This document shows, piece after piece, positions 12,155 through 23,245 of a stretch of 64,000 nucleotides of DNA. The position numbers were made by a program, and so were the translations under genes. The DNA comes from Tipula vernalis (lineage: Eukaryota; Arthropoda; Insecta; Diptera; Tipulidae), in contig OY282558.1 in the NCBI GenBank assembly GCA_958295665.1, positions 65,770,789 to 65,834,788 of the forward strand, written 5' to 3'. Numbering within the stretch: the stretch's first letter is position 1; each line of letters starts with the position of its first letter. The notes under the pieces were generated by a model. The model searched no databases. It was not told the origin of the DNA and saw only the letters and a program-made list of their open reading frames with translations.

Positions 12155-12480
12155 TGTTGGCGCCACCACAACAAACACATCACCTTGTGGCGAACACAGC
12201 GAATTAATACAGACGTCAAACTACACGATGTCCAACCATTTTTCTTCCTCTTCTCTCGTCGATCGTCAACCTAACAACATCGCACATCGTGTTCATCAAA
12301 ACTACAGTGGCCATTTTCTCAACAATAATAACTACAATTAATAAAACAACATCAAGATCATAACAGCAAATTTCATAATAAACATACGAACGAAGAAGTG
12401 CATTAACCTCAATAAAGTATAATATAATTGATTTAAGTGTTTTAATTCGAGTGCCGCTTGTGGTGAATACTCTCGCAACA
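12155..12480 (+). mobile_element. 3' LTR of the BEL/Pao element (end tentative)
   Basis: Following the pol stop by 28 bp is a purine/GC tract GGCCGGCCGGCAA, then TGTTGGCGCC, the typical position and start of a BEL/Pao 3' LTR. I place its end at CGCAACA (12480), which makes TGTTG/CAACA inverted termini, with an AATAAAG signal near 12411. Because no 5' LTR exists in the window, the end is inferred from the terminus pattern only. Confidence 0.6.
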
Positions 12481-13540
12481 CATCCGCAAAATCCGCTAAG
12501 CTGTAGTGGAAATTGCCACTCAAGCTAACCCTAATTCAACTGTCATCTCAACACACAAATAAATCCCTAGCTGAACTGCTTACTAAATCCTAACCCATTC
12601 CCAACTCAACTCCAACTCAACCTTCAACTCGACTGCAAACTAACCGCCCAACTCAATCTTCAAATCAGCATAAATACAAAATTTCGCATCGTTAACCGCC
12701 CGTCGAAGTGCAACCCTCCTTTTGCGCACGTTCCCAGGTGGCGGATAGAGGGATGCTCTTACTGGTTCATCGAAGAGTAAGTGGGAAATAAAATAAAACT
12801 GACGCATCAAAACTTGCGAGAAGTGTCTGTTTACTAGGACGTGCGGTTCAGGTAGCGTTTGCACCTCACGTAAGAGGCCGCTGATTTCTTACCTGGCAGT
12901 AGTTATAAAATACTAAAGGAGAATACCCTGATTAAAAAAAATGGCATGAGTAGTGATTCAGAAAGCTATACGGTGTAGGGATTCGGACGCCCAGTACCGG
13001 CAACCTTCGAGGATGAGCGTTTAGTTTTTTTCAAAAGGATACCGAATATTGAGATCGCCTATAATAGTAAAACCGAGTTCAATGGGAGATACTAATTCGA
13101 ATTTTTCTTCTCCTACGACTAATTCAAATAGTTTTAAAGCTGAGTAAATTACCTTACTAAAGTGAGAGAATGAAGACCTGAAACGGATCCGCTAATCAGG
13201 CCACGAAAATAATAAAGTCTCTAGTGAATATCAAATAGATGAAGAAGAACTGGAAGGAGAAACTGATTGTGGAAAATAGCGGTAAGAAACCTAAGAAAAA
13301 CCATCACATTAAACATGGAAGCTATTGAAACAGAGGGAGTGGTAAGAGAATCTAACTGGACCGTACAGAAAAGCAGCCTAACAAAGAAAACGAAAGAAGA
13401 ATCATCGCCAGAATATGTTGAGCAAGCAAAGCAAACATCAACATCGAGTAACTTACCAACTCTGCACAACAAGGGAAATTAAACTAAAGAGAAAAAAACA
13501 GACTTATCCAAAAGCCTTCAGCACCTGCATTCAAACAGCG
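12481..13540. other. Region between BEL and gypsy relics
   Basis: Contains CAACTC-rich low-complexity sequence near 12590-12660 and short open frames (for example 12864-12640 on the minus strand and 13267-13482 on the plus strand) that I do not recognise. The 13267-13482 piece, rich in Lys, Thr and Ser, could be leftover gag of the gypsy relic that follows. Confidence 0.3.
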
Positions 13541-13549
13541 GAACCTGCA

Positions 13550-14040
13550 CTGAACAGCGAAAAGAATAATTAATAAATTTCCGCCGTTTACAGTTAACGG
13601 TTTGGGAGGGACTAGCCTTGTGGAACATGTTATTGATGTTGGTAAGGCTCCTTCTACCAAACAACGCTATTATCAGAGGTCACCGCGACATAACACCTTA
13701 TGTATCAAGAAATAGACAGGATGTTATTACTCGGAGTGATAGAGGTAAGCACAAGTCCGTGGAGTTCTCCGGATGAGCGCAAAAAGCAAAGGCGGTTTAT
13801 TCCTAATTATTCAGACGTAATCTGTTACGTAAAGACAAGAGTTTGCTCACCTTTGAACCTCCTCTGCTGTAGAATACAGATTTTTCAAAACAGTTTTTCA
13901 TCAAATGTAACGCAGGCACTCAGGGAATTGGTAGTTTCGTACCAAACTGATGAAGAAGAGACAGAAAACCCTATCGCCTTTATGTGTCAGAAACTAAATT
14001 CCGCACAAAGAAATTACATTGAAGATCAGCAACGATAAAT
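13550..14040 (+). pseudogene. Osvaldo-like Ty3/gypsy pol scrap
   Basis: Two parts of pol have been joined by deletion. 13607-13790 encodes the RT entry region (LVEHVIDVGKAP ... QEIDRMLLLGVIEVS ... SPWSSP), which is diagnostic for the Osvaldo/Ulysses type of gypsy element. 13960-14035 encodes an RNase H-side block (NPIAFMCQKLNSAQRNY). Most of the RT palm, including the YxDD box, is missing and frames are broken, so it is a dead internally deleted copy. No LTRs were found. Confidence 0.7.
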
Positions 14041-14044
14041 TAAA

Positions 14045-14701
14045 CCTGTTCGACCAAGATGGTGCTATTGGCATTATGTTTATCGAGCTGCGTAAGAAAA
14101 TTGAAACTAATCCTGTTTCCTACCCCCAATATGCCTATTCACATACAATGAATCTTTGAGCCGAATTAAGCCTATGAAGTAAATTCCAGTATCAGATATA
14201 AAACAATAAATTTTGATTTATCTTAATACTTTTGCAGCGATCGGATCTATTTGTCTGTTTCAAATGGATCTTAGTAAAAAAATCTCACATTTTGAACCTG
14301 CCCCGTAACAATCGGCCGTCGGTTTTAAGCTTCCATTTATAACATTGATTTTTTTTGTGCAGACTCTGTTTGTTTTTGTATTTTGTAAGATGGCTTTTAT
14401 ATGTTGGTGGCTAACAGAACCCTCTTGGCCGGTTGCTACTATCTCCAAGAAAATTATTGTGCTACCACGTTGTACGACGGATAACAATGAAGTCTTAAAT
14501 TGTATTAGTGACTTAAAAAACATTCCGTAGGCAATGATCAGTTAAGTAATTCTATGACTTATCGCCGATTTCAGAACACAACAGCAATCGGCGAGGCGAG
14601 AACCATATAGGGGTATAAATAAAGAAACCAAAATTTAAAATGCGATGGAACCAGGATTCTAAAATGATTTTTTAGATTAAATTCTATTATATGGCCAAAT
14701 A
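14045..14701. other. Spacer, pre-insertion target of the LOA-like element
   Basis: No gene recognised. An 87-codon minus-strand open frame (14523-14260) is not supported by anything else. The sequence around 14640-14711 resembles that at 18791-18900 (for example GATTCTAAAA-GATTTTT), consistent with an old repeat here before the insertion. Confidence 0.3.
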
Positions 14702-15671
14702 GGCTGAACTTCACCAAAGGGAGCGGAAGGTGCCCCCAAAGTCGAGGCGAGTGTGGGTCCTAGTAATACGACCGTACCCAGCTACAGTGAAACAACCAAA
14801 TCAATCAGGTTGGAAATCATCGACCAAGGCTTCCCAGATATCAAGCCGGGTATTACCCAGATCTTGGAAATCCAGGATGCCATTACGGAAACAATGGCAG
14901 ATCTGCCGCTAGACTGTGCGGACGAGGATACGGCGGAGTAGATTACAGCCGTCGTACCTATACTAAAGCTATGGGAGGGGGCAACCATCAAAGTGGTCAG
15001 GAAGGACGAGCTTCCTCGCCCCAAAATCGTTTTTCGTATACTTGCCACGCTGGGCAAGGAGACGAATGAGAAGATATTTCGCGGGTTGGCGATTCAGAAC
15101 AAAGAGTTGAGAGGAGCGGACTGGAAGGTTGTGGCGAGGAAGGAACGGGAGGGCGACCTCCTCCAGGTGACGATGTCCGTTTCCCACAAAACGACGGAGA
15201 TCCTTAAAGGCTCCAATTATAGAGTAAATTAGATGTTCGGTGCCGTACACTTGCGCCCCAAGAATGGAAAAATCCAATGGAAAAATCAAAGGTTTGCCGA
15301 GTAGAACAGGTAAGCTAATTTACAACACGGAAGTGGATAGGCTGAGGAATATATTCTCCGTTAATGAATTTATTTCCAGGGACATAACAGCGATCTCGAT
15401 AGAGACGCTTCTACCCAAAGGAGGCTGAAGCACGCTCAACTGTGCTTCGGCCTATTTTCCCGGGGACGAAGACGACCCACCCCCAGAACTGGTACAGAGA
15501 TTCGTTAATTACTGCACGACTCATCACCACAAAATCATCATCGGTTGCGATGCAAATTCACACCACATAGTCTGGGGAAGTAGTGACACCAACATCAGAG
15601 GTGAGCAACTTTTTGAATTTTGTTTAACAAAAAATATAATTATTAATAACAAAGGGATAGATGCGACTTTT

Positions 15672-16577
15672 GTGAATGCAAACAGGAAGGGGGTGCTAGA
15701 TCTTACCCTGTCTGACATGGGTACCTCTGGTACAATTCTGGAGTTACATGTGTCAAAGAAAGCATCCTTCTCGGATCACATGTATATCAGGTTTGATATT
15801 AAAACCCCTTCAAAAGAAGAATCGGTAGTAAGAATACCAAAACGTACTAATTGGCCAGTCTATAATGAAAGATTTTATGATAACGTAACTGGTCTACAGA
15901 CCAACATCAACTCTATTGAGAATCTCGATAGGGTTTCAAGTAATGTTACCGAGGCAATTATGGATGCCTACCACTCAAGCTCACCCATGGTTCGTATTAG
16001 GGGGACAAGGGACGTTCCTTGGTCGAACCACACCCTGGAAACCAAACGACGAGAGGTTCGTAAACTTTTCAACAGGGCTAAGAGAACAAACGATTGGACA
16101 ACCTATCGAATGTCTCTTACCCAGTATAACGTCGCTCTTAGGAGAACCAAGAGGTCGAGCTGGAAAGATTTCTGTGAAAAAATAGATAGGCTGCCTGCGG
16201 CTTGTCGACTCCAGAAGGCACTATCCTTGGACCACAGAAATCCGTTGGGATCTGTAAGGAAACCGAATGGAGAGACAACTACATCCAGAGAGGAAACTCT
16301 CGAATGCCTGGTGAAAGGCCATTTCCCAGGGTGTACTGTCCTTGGAGGCCAGGAAGACCTCGATGTAGACAGCGAGCATCCCTACCTGATTCCAAGGGAA
16401 GCTTACAGGTTCTCAAGAGAGATCTTCACTCCCGGAAAAATAAGATGGGCCGTCAATTCCTTTGGTCCCTTTAAATCGCCGGGAGGGGATTCTATATATC
16501 CTGCATTTTTACAGCAAGGCCTACAAATACTGTTGACTTATTTGATTAGACTCTTTAGAGCCAGCTACAGCTTATAA
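15672..16577 (+). pseudogene. ORF2 fragment of the LOA-like element: endonuclease end to RT start
   Basis: The longest open stretch of the element, 301 codons. Its first 50 residues are the end of an APE-type endonuclease, with SDH near residue 36 as the final catalytic motif; the first half of the endonuclease, with GCDANSHH, lies upstream in a different frame. Residues 50-240 are the linker, and the last 40 (KIRWAVNSFGPFKSPGGDSI) are the start of RT. It stops at 16577, after which RT continues in other frames. Confidence 0.7.
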
Positions 16578-16690
16578 TATTTTCCAAGAAGCTGGAGGGA
16601 GGTGCGGGTGATTTTTATCCCGAAAACGGGACCGCAGAGGACGTCGGGTCTTATAGACCCATTAGCCTCACGTCTTTTATTCTGAAAACC

Positions 16691-17750
16691 ATGGAGAAGA
16701 TACTGGGCCTACATTTTAGATCCAATGCCATCCTAATGCATCCTCTAGACCCCAGCCAACATGCATATCAGGCTGGGAGATCGACAGAAACAGTGCTCCA
16801 CGAGCTGACAACAAATATCGAAGATACACTAAGGAATAAAGAGGTTTTGTTATGCTCCTTCATCGATATTCATGGGGCTTTTGACAATACCAAGTTCGAA
16901 ATGATTCAAGAACAAGCACCTGCAAGGGGAATAGACTCCTCCACCATAGAGGGATAATCAAAATGCTTAGAAACAGGAGGATAACGGCCTCCTTTGGTGA
17001 TAAAACCATCACGATTGCGGCTACCAGGGGTTGTCCCCAGGGGGAGTTCTCTCACCCCTTTTGTGGCTACTCGTGATGGATGGACTACTTATAAGATTAA
17101 AAAACTCTCATTTCTTGAATATCACCTACACGGACGATCTAGTCTTAATGGTCAGGGGGAAATTCGAGAGTACAATAGCGGAACGTATGCAATATGCCCT
17201 CGAGTTGGTAAGCGACTGGTGTATTGAGACGGGCCTTAGAGTAAAGCCCAACAAAATTATTTGTACTTTCTTTACAAATCGGAGGAAAATAATTCTCCCA
17301 CCTCTATCTCTAAATGGGGAAATTCTCCAAATGGCGACGGAGGTAAAGTACCTGGGAGTGATACTTGATTAGAAACAGACATGGAACCCGTTTTTGAAAT
17401 ATAACACAAACAAGGCAAATAGGGCGCATTTCACCTGCCAAAGAATGATTGGCAAAACGTGGGGTCTAAATCTCCAAATGGCACTTTGGTTATACTCAAC
17501 CATCGTAAGACCAATAATCTCTTATGCGGCGTTTGTCTGGTGGCCCAAGACAGAGCAAAGTGGTGCCTGCTCAATATTGGATAGGATCGAAAGGCTAGCT
17601 TGTTTGAGTGTAACAGGAGCAATGAAAAGCTGCCCTACAGCTGCTCTTGAGAAGCTATTGGGGCTCTCACCACTACACTTGCACCTTAAAAGAGTAGCTG
17701 GTTCAAGGGCAGTTATTCTAAAAATAAAATCTCAAATTAAAGATATTTGA
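16691..17750 (+). pseudogene. RT fragments of the LOA-like element
   Basis: RT is spread over three frames. 16691-16957 carries the HAYQAGRSTETVLHEL block and FIDIHGAFDN with the first catalytic Asp. 17031-17372 carries GGVLSPLLW and the catalytic Y-T-D-D box, where YADD is usual, then EVKYLGVILD. 17394-17750 carries the thumb region with VWWP and CLSVTGAMKSCPT. All motifs are present, so decay is by small indels and stops rather than by large deletion. Confidence 0.75.
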
Positions 17751-18801
17751 CCAGGACATAATAGCATCCTGGACAAATTGAATCTGGACGAGGAAATAAT
17801 CCAAGTATCAAACGTGATGGTTGAAACTATTGACTGCCGGATGAATTTCACGATTGAAATACCCGACAGGGAACAAGCGGGGGTATCATCTCTTCCTTAC
17901 CCCGTCACGCCTCCATATGATACACTGGCGGTTCAAAATCAGGGGTGGGCACTGCTGCGGGTATAATCGGGCCGGGTCTCGAACTCTGTATTCCATTGGG
18001 TAAAACACCCACAGCTTTCCAAGCAGAGATTTGTGCGATCGAGGTATGTGTGCTTCGATGTCTCACAAAAAATATAGAAAATAGCCGAGATTTACTTAAT
18101 CTCGGACAGCCAGGCAGCATTGCTTGCCTTAGGAGCATCTGTCTTCTATTCCAAAATAATCTGGAGCAGCTATTGCAACCTTCTATAACTCAGCAGGGAG
18201 AACAAAGTGACCCTTTTGTGGTCCTCCGGTCATTCCGATATACAGGGAAACAAGGCGGCAGACCGCTGTGCAAAAGAGCCCCGAGCCTAGTATTGGTTAC
18301 TCCAAGAGCCATCTGACAAATGGCATAAGGAATTGGGAACAAAAACATACGAAAATATTCTGGGAGTCCTCCATTGGGATGAGACAGACCAAAAAATTAT
18401 TAAGCTATAATATTAGGCGTTTAGATCAGGCAATCAAGATGGATAGACAGTCTCTAAAATCCCTCACCTGGTACTTAACAGGACATGGCCATTTTAATGG
18501 ACATCTGGAGAAAATGAAAGTCCCCTACAGACCGTTGTAGATTTTGCAACCTGGAAAGGGAAACATCCGAACATCTACTATTCACGTGTGATGGTATAAT
18601 CCATAAAAGATTTAAATTCCTCCATGCATACACAATACAGTGGCCTAACGTCGGCCCTTTAAATATGCACGAGCTGGTGGCGTTTATCAAGGAATTGAAC
18701 TTCCACTTTACGTGAAACTTTCTGGGGATGCACAAAAGACCTCAATGGGGCACCGCACCCCGTAAAAAAAAAAAAAAAAAAAAAAAAAAACGGCTGAACT
18801 T

Positions 18802-19100
18802 GGCCAGTTTTTACTAGGAGAAATAATTTTTAGCCAATTTGGATGGAACTTACCGACTATCATGAAATTCAATAAGTGTGATTCTAAAACGATTTTTCTA
18901 GTTTCGGGACCGTACACTACCATTAGAGGTTTCATTTCTGCTGCGCGCCCTTGGTGTCCCACTCTTTTATGTTTTGCTATTTCTATAAAATTTTTGTTTT
19001 TTTGGCACGTACATGAAGAAAAATTCTTTACAATTTGGAATAGTAAAACTAAAAACCAAAATTTGATTGAAATATTTTCCATGTTAAGATTCTTCAGTCA
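18802..19100. other. Spacer beyond the LOA-like insertion
   Basis: No gene recognised; open frames here are short and rich in Phe/Lys. The first 100 bp resembles the left flank of the insertion. Confidence 0.3.
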
Positions 19101-19380
19101 CTAAATCTGCGCCAACCAGTTGTTATTGACTCACACCTGACTAAAGTATTCACCCTTCGCCGACCATTTGCTATTGACTGATACCTGACTAATATGTTCA
19201 TCGGCGTCCAGGTTGACGCAGAGGATGGTATTTTCCGACTTTTGCCTATAAATAGCACTTAAATGAGTTGGCATTTGGTGGACTCTTGTGCTGAGGCCGA
19301 TGTTGGCACACAGCAGTCGCGTTATGGGCGCAAAACTAATAATTGTTTGTCGGGTAAGTAGTGAATTTAATAACAATAAA
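19100..19380 (+). repeat. Two direct copies of a ~47-bp unit with a downstream TATA-like box
   Basis: CGCCAACCAGTTGTTATTGA (19109) and CGCCGACCATTTGCTATTGA (19158) begin two diverged direct repeats, each followed by ACCTGACTAA. A CTATAAATAGC box follows at about 19247. The arrangement could be a remnant of an LTR promoter, but the ends cannot be defined. Confidence 0.4.
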
Positions 19381-19629
19381 AAAATCTTATTACAACTGAT
19401 GGTACAATTGCTACAATTTGAATTTTAATTTTGTAATTTTGAGAATGCAAAATGGGACCAATTTAAAGTAAATTGTCAATTTGTCTTTTCTTCTATTATT
19501 TTATCAAAAGTCGATATCTAAGATAAAAAAACCTCCAAAATATTATGTATTTCACATATAGAAAAAGGTCACATTTACATTCAAGGTTCGAATATGTTTT
19601 TGTTTATTCTGAAATAAAACCAACGTGGC

Positions 19630-19940
19630 TTTTATTGATTGGGGGTTATGTAAATGCGTGTCATGTACGATGAATTGATTGTATCCGCATGCCAATTATC
19701 ATAAATGTATGTGCAGAAAAAAATTATAGTTTTTACAGCTTAATTAGATTGATTGTTAAACCAACGTGAAACGGCCAAATGTTATAATTATATATTTCGC
19801 TTAACTCAGTAATTAAACATTCAAAATAACCTCAATTTGATAAACGATCTGCCAAATGACATAATTGTTTTCGACTAATTTTAGATTTAGATCTAAACTT
19901 GGAACAAATTGAATATCATGCGATGCAAAAATCTTCACAT
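19630..19940 (-). promoter_or_regulatory. Orphan copy 1 of the conserved upstream module
   Basis: Matches the upstream regions of the four paralogues: TTTTATTGATT (19630), GATTGTATCCGCATGCCAATT (near 19678), CCAACGTGAAAC (near 19759), ATAATTATATATTT (near 19782), CTCAGTAATTAAAC (near 19804) and ATTTTAGATTTAGATCTAAA (near 19880). On the minus strand the paralogue coding exons would lie to the left, but no exon-like sequence is found there. Confidence 0.65.
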
Positions 19941-20100
19941 AGGTTTGGCCCAGAATTAGGGAACTTCTTAAAGTTTTCACTTATCCATTTGAAATGGTTG
20001 CTTATATGCACGAAACAGATTTTAGAGCTATACAGATTTCTTATTGATTAGTGGTTGAATTAACTGCTTTCTACGTTATCTGGACCACCCACAATACCTA

Positions 20101-20352
20101 TTAACCTTCACTCTGTGTATAGCTTACTATCACGTTGTCTGTGTGTAGGGGTCTATCTGAACCCCACGGATATCTTCATATATTTCATAGGGAAAGTAAA
20201 TAAAAGCTACCAAATTACCAATTTACAAGTAATTTGGGCCCTCTTTTCATTGTATTGCGTGTATAAGATATAAGTTGAGGCTATCTTATAAGGCATGCGC
20301 CATTTAAATAATAAGAAACGGTTTTGACCCCAATACACATAGAGAAGGTTAA
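20101..20352. mobile_element. piggyBac-type MITE (TTAA ends, ~250 bp)
   Basis: Begins TTAACCTTCACTCTGTGTAT and ends, in reverse complement, TTAACCTTCTCTATGTGTAT. The TTAA at both ends is the hallmark target of piggyBac transposons and CCTTC-CT-TGTGTAT is the terminal inverted repeat. A GGGGTC-like block follows on both sides but is displaced on the left. There is no coding capacity, so it would need a transposase supplied elsewhere. Confidence 0.8.
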
Positions 20353-20826
20353 AAGAATCACAAGTCATATGGTCGCTCTACACTTTCTTGGGACTTTTAT
20401 GTTTTGTAATTCGTTCAGTTATTAAAAAATTAAAAAATATTTGCCAATTCTACTACTTGTTCCAAAAGACAAATATCGCCTGAATGTAACTCATTTGTCT
20501 ATTACGTTTTATCTTATTTCTTGTATTTCGGTCAACATTTGATCATACATAGTTCAGATTATAAACTTCCCTAATTAGCAGAGATACGAAAGTTAATGCA
20601 TTACTTAAAGATACTTGAAGGTACAGCTTTCTTTACAATATTAAAAATGTGCCAAGCATTATATATAAGACGCAGTCAGTGCATTTTATCATCCAGCGGT
20701 ATTTGCGGTATTTGTAAGAACCTTTCTGTAGATTGATGTTTGAATTCACCTTGACGGGTTAGAGCAATTCTAAGTAGAATCATGTTGCTTTTTCGAAGGT
20801 TTTTTTGAAAAAAGCATAACATCACT

Positions 20827-21073
20827 TTTATTGATTAGAAGTCATGTGAATGCAATTATTTATTTACAGAATGGTATAATTGGATGTTTTCTAACTTATC
20901 TAGATATATTGTTTATTCAACGTGACATGACAAAACGTGATGATTATATGTTTGACAGAACTCAGTAATTAAACGTTCAAAACAACCTTAGCTTGATAAA
21001 TAATCTATCATTTGACATTAGATCTAAATTTGAAACAAAATAATATCATGCGAATCAAAATTCCTCATTTGAC
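20827..21073 (-). promoter_or_regulatory. Orphan copy 2 of the conserved upstream module
   Basis: Contains TTTTATTGATT (20827), CAACGTGACATGACAAAACG (near 20919), CTCAGTAATTAAACGTTCAA (near 20962) and TTAGATCTAAATTTG (near 21018). It lies in copy A of the tandem duplication. No paralogue exons follow on the minus strand. Confidence 0.65.
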
Positions 21074-21916
21074 TATCCTTGTCTAATTTTGGTCCTTTTA
21101 TCTTTGGTTCAGTTCATACTAGGGATATTCTATAAAAACCATTTATCTTTGGGATTTATGTTTAAAACATTTTGTCAATTCAATTACTTGTTCCAAAAGA
21201 CAAATATCACCTAAATGTATACTATTCTCGCTTAATCACATCCATCTAATTTTTTTTGTTATTTACCAAAAATCTCACTTAGTCCCTCAAAACCTAAACG
21301 CTGATCTAATTAAATGACTGACAAACACATTTGGTGAACTGTTTGCTCTGGAATCGATTCTGTAGAGTAAAAAAGTAGACAGAGAATCTTTGCATATTGA
21401 TTTCACCAAGATGGACCGTTTTGGAAACGGATTGCACTGATTGAATTTAATCAGGAATGCTTAAATGCTACCGAATTTTAATCACATCCTTCGTGTTTAA
21501 GATGGAAAGTGAGGATTCTGAACTTACTATCTATACGTTCTATTTCATTTAATGTGTTTCGGTCAACATTTGGTCATACATAGTTCAGATTATAAACTCC
21601 CCCCCCCCCCCCCTAATTAGCAGGGATACATGTTCGAAAAAAGTACTTAAAGGTACAGCTTTACAATACTAAAAATGTGCCAAGCATTATTTATAAGACG
21701 CAGTCAGTGCCTTGTATCACTCAGCGATATTTGCGGTATTTGTAAGAACCTTTCTGCAGATTGATGTTTGGTTAGGAACATTGCTTTTAAGAAAATTATG
21801 TAGAATCCACATCATTTCACTGAAACTGGATTGATAAATTCTTGGCGAGTTAGAGCAATTCTAAGTAGAATCACGTTGCTTTTTTGAAGGTTTTTTGAAA
21901 AAAAGCATAACATCAC

Positions 21917-22172
21917 TTTTATTGATTAGAAGTCATGTGAATGCAATTAATTATTTACAGAAGGGTGTAATTGTATGTTTTATAACTTATCTAGATTTAT
22001 TGTTGATTCAACGTGACATGATAAAACGTAATAATTATACGTTTGACAGAACTCAGTAATTAAACGTTCAAAACAACTTAAGCTTGATAAATGATCTGTC
22101 ATTTGACATAACTCTGTTCGACAAATTTTAGATTTAGATCTCATGTGAATCAAAATTCCTCATTTGACCTAT
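21917..22172 (-). promoter_or_regulatory. Orphan copy 3 of the conserved upstream module
   Basis: Contains TTTTATTGATT (21917), CAACGTGACATGATAAAACG (near 22010), CTCAGTAATTAAACGTTCAA (near 22053) and ATTTTAGATTTAGATCT (near 22126). It is the copy-B partner of orphan 2 in the tandem duplication. Confidence 0.65.
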
Positions 22173-22396
22173 TTGTTTAATTTTGGTTCTTTTATCTGTT
22201 ATCAGTCCAATAACCACGATTCATGAAATTACGGTAAATCAAAAAATTTCCGAACAGCCAAAATACCCTTCTGCCTTTGGATGTCGATTGAGAAGTGAAA
22301 CGAGTGACAGAAGAAAACACTTGTTTTATTTTAAATCAACCAATTACATTAGGCACACTCATAAATATGTTTGTCTTGGGTAATTTCAGATTAAGT

Positions 22397-22433
22397 TTCT
22401 GATCATTAAATTACACCAATTTAATGATCAGAA
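22397..22433. repeat. Perfect hairpin, 16-bp stem and 5-base loop
   Basis: TTCTGATCATTAAATT pairs exactly with AATTTAATGATCAGAA across the loop ACACC. It is not next to any gene I can define and may be the core of an inverted-repeat element. Confidence 0.7.
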
Positions 22434-22439
22434 TTACCT

Positions 22440-23160
22440 TACAGCTTTCTATGCCAATTTAGCTAGTAGCACGATAAATAAGTGCATCCATTTATTCGTA
22501 TTTAATTACATTTTATTTTCACCGTCATTAAGCTTTTTAGGGTTCTGTACCAAAAATGTTAAAAGTAACTCCAATGGTAAGACTTGGTTTTCTGTCTGTG
22601 TGTTACAACCGATTTTCTAAGAAGCTACAAATGCTAAACCCAGAAATTTAGCATAGATATAAAACTTTAGTCCAATGGTCAAAATCACAAAAATAACTTT
22701 TGCCCATTTTAAGGGTGGTCAAAAATTTTCGTAACTGGAAACGTTTATTATGGTATGTTTCAAACCGGAATAGAAATTCGACTAACGCGATGAAAATGGG
22801 GTTCCTAAACTAATTTTTAATAAACAGTTAGTTGCGTACTAAGTTGTGGTAAGTATTTTTTGCTTTCCAAGATGCAAAAATTTTACCAGCGTATTGCTCA
22901 ATAATGTTTTTCCAAAAATTAAGAAATTCTGTTTCATTATCGATCAGTTTTCAATTAAGATATATAACATACACAACATAAATCATAAAGAATAATCTCG
23001 GTGGGATGTAAATAAGGTACACCGCAGTTATCATAATCGTGCCACGTCATTAGTCACGTCACATCGTATTTTGCCATTCTATTAGTCGTTTGTTACGTTT
23101 AAGGTCACCTCATACGACAGATGCCATTGATTGTTGTTATTTAATAACAACAGAAAGGCG
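22440..23160. other. Spacer, nothing recognised
   Basis: AT-rich DNA without open frames of note or recognisable element ends. Confidence 0.3.
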
Positions 23161-23164
23161 AATG

Positions 23165-23245
23165 GCGAATTTGTTGATGGGCAGATTGTGTCGAAAGAGC
23201 GAATGTGTCAAGAGGCCGAAAGTGTCGAAAGTGTCGAAAGGAGTG
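23165..23245. repeat. Short GTCGAAA-type tandem repeats at the gypsy break
   Basis: GTGTCGAAAGAGCGAATGTGTCAAGAGGCCGAAAGTGTCGAAAG-type units are repeated about four times. They resemble the units in the foldback arms at 45.68-45.84 kb and 49.69-49.77 kb. The RT frame of the gypsy element to the right is cut exactly at this array. Confidence 0.5.

Larger units (their letters stand above)
14712..18791 (+). mobile_element. LOA-like non-LTR retrotransposon with poly(A) and 10-bp target duplication
   Basis: GGCTGAACTT occurs at 14702-14711 and again at 18792-18801, immediately after a run of about 27 As. The 4.08-kb body between them contains, in order: the C-terminal part of ORF1 (14730-15240, ending ILKGSNYRVN); an endonuclease with GCDANSHH near 15546 and SDHMYIRF near 15774; RT with SPGGDSIYP near 16480, a QAGRSTETVLHEL block near 16770 and a Y-T-D-D active-site box near 17127; RNase H near 17930-18290 (ending WSSGHSDIQGNKAAD); and a C-terminal CRFC...H..C motif near 18540. 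Stops and frameshifts occur in every domain. The 5' end is probably truncated because ORF1 starts mid-protein. It belongs to the same broad group as the copies at 1-614 and 38.1-43.28 kb but is a different family. Confidence 0.85.
20525..22175. repeat. Tandem duplication, offset about 1.03-1.09 kb
   Basis: Copy A (20525-21075) and copy B (21556-22175) match through TTCGGTCAACATTTG-TCATAC, AAAATGTGCCAAGCATTAT-TATAAGACGCAGTCAGTG, GCGGTATTTGTAAGAACCTTTCTG, TTAGAGCAATTCTAAGTAGAATCA and an orphan upstream module. Copy B has about 60 extra bp near 21770-21840 and a C15 run at 21599-21613 where copy A has CTTCCCT. Sequence near 20455-20490 and 21190-21226 also matches, so the duplicated unit extends left of copy A. 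No open frame is shared. Confidence 0.8.

Noticed and set aside
20690..20785. Minus-strand short ORF downstream of orphan module 2 (MILLRIALTRQ...)
   Set aside because: In copy B the ATG is GTG and the frame diverges, so there is no sign of coding constraint.
20655..20820. Divergent gene starting at TATATAAG in the tandem duplication
   Set aside because: The only ATG frames are a few codons long and not preserved between the two copies.
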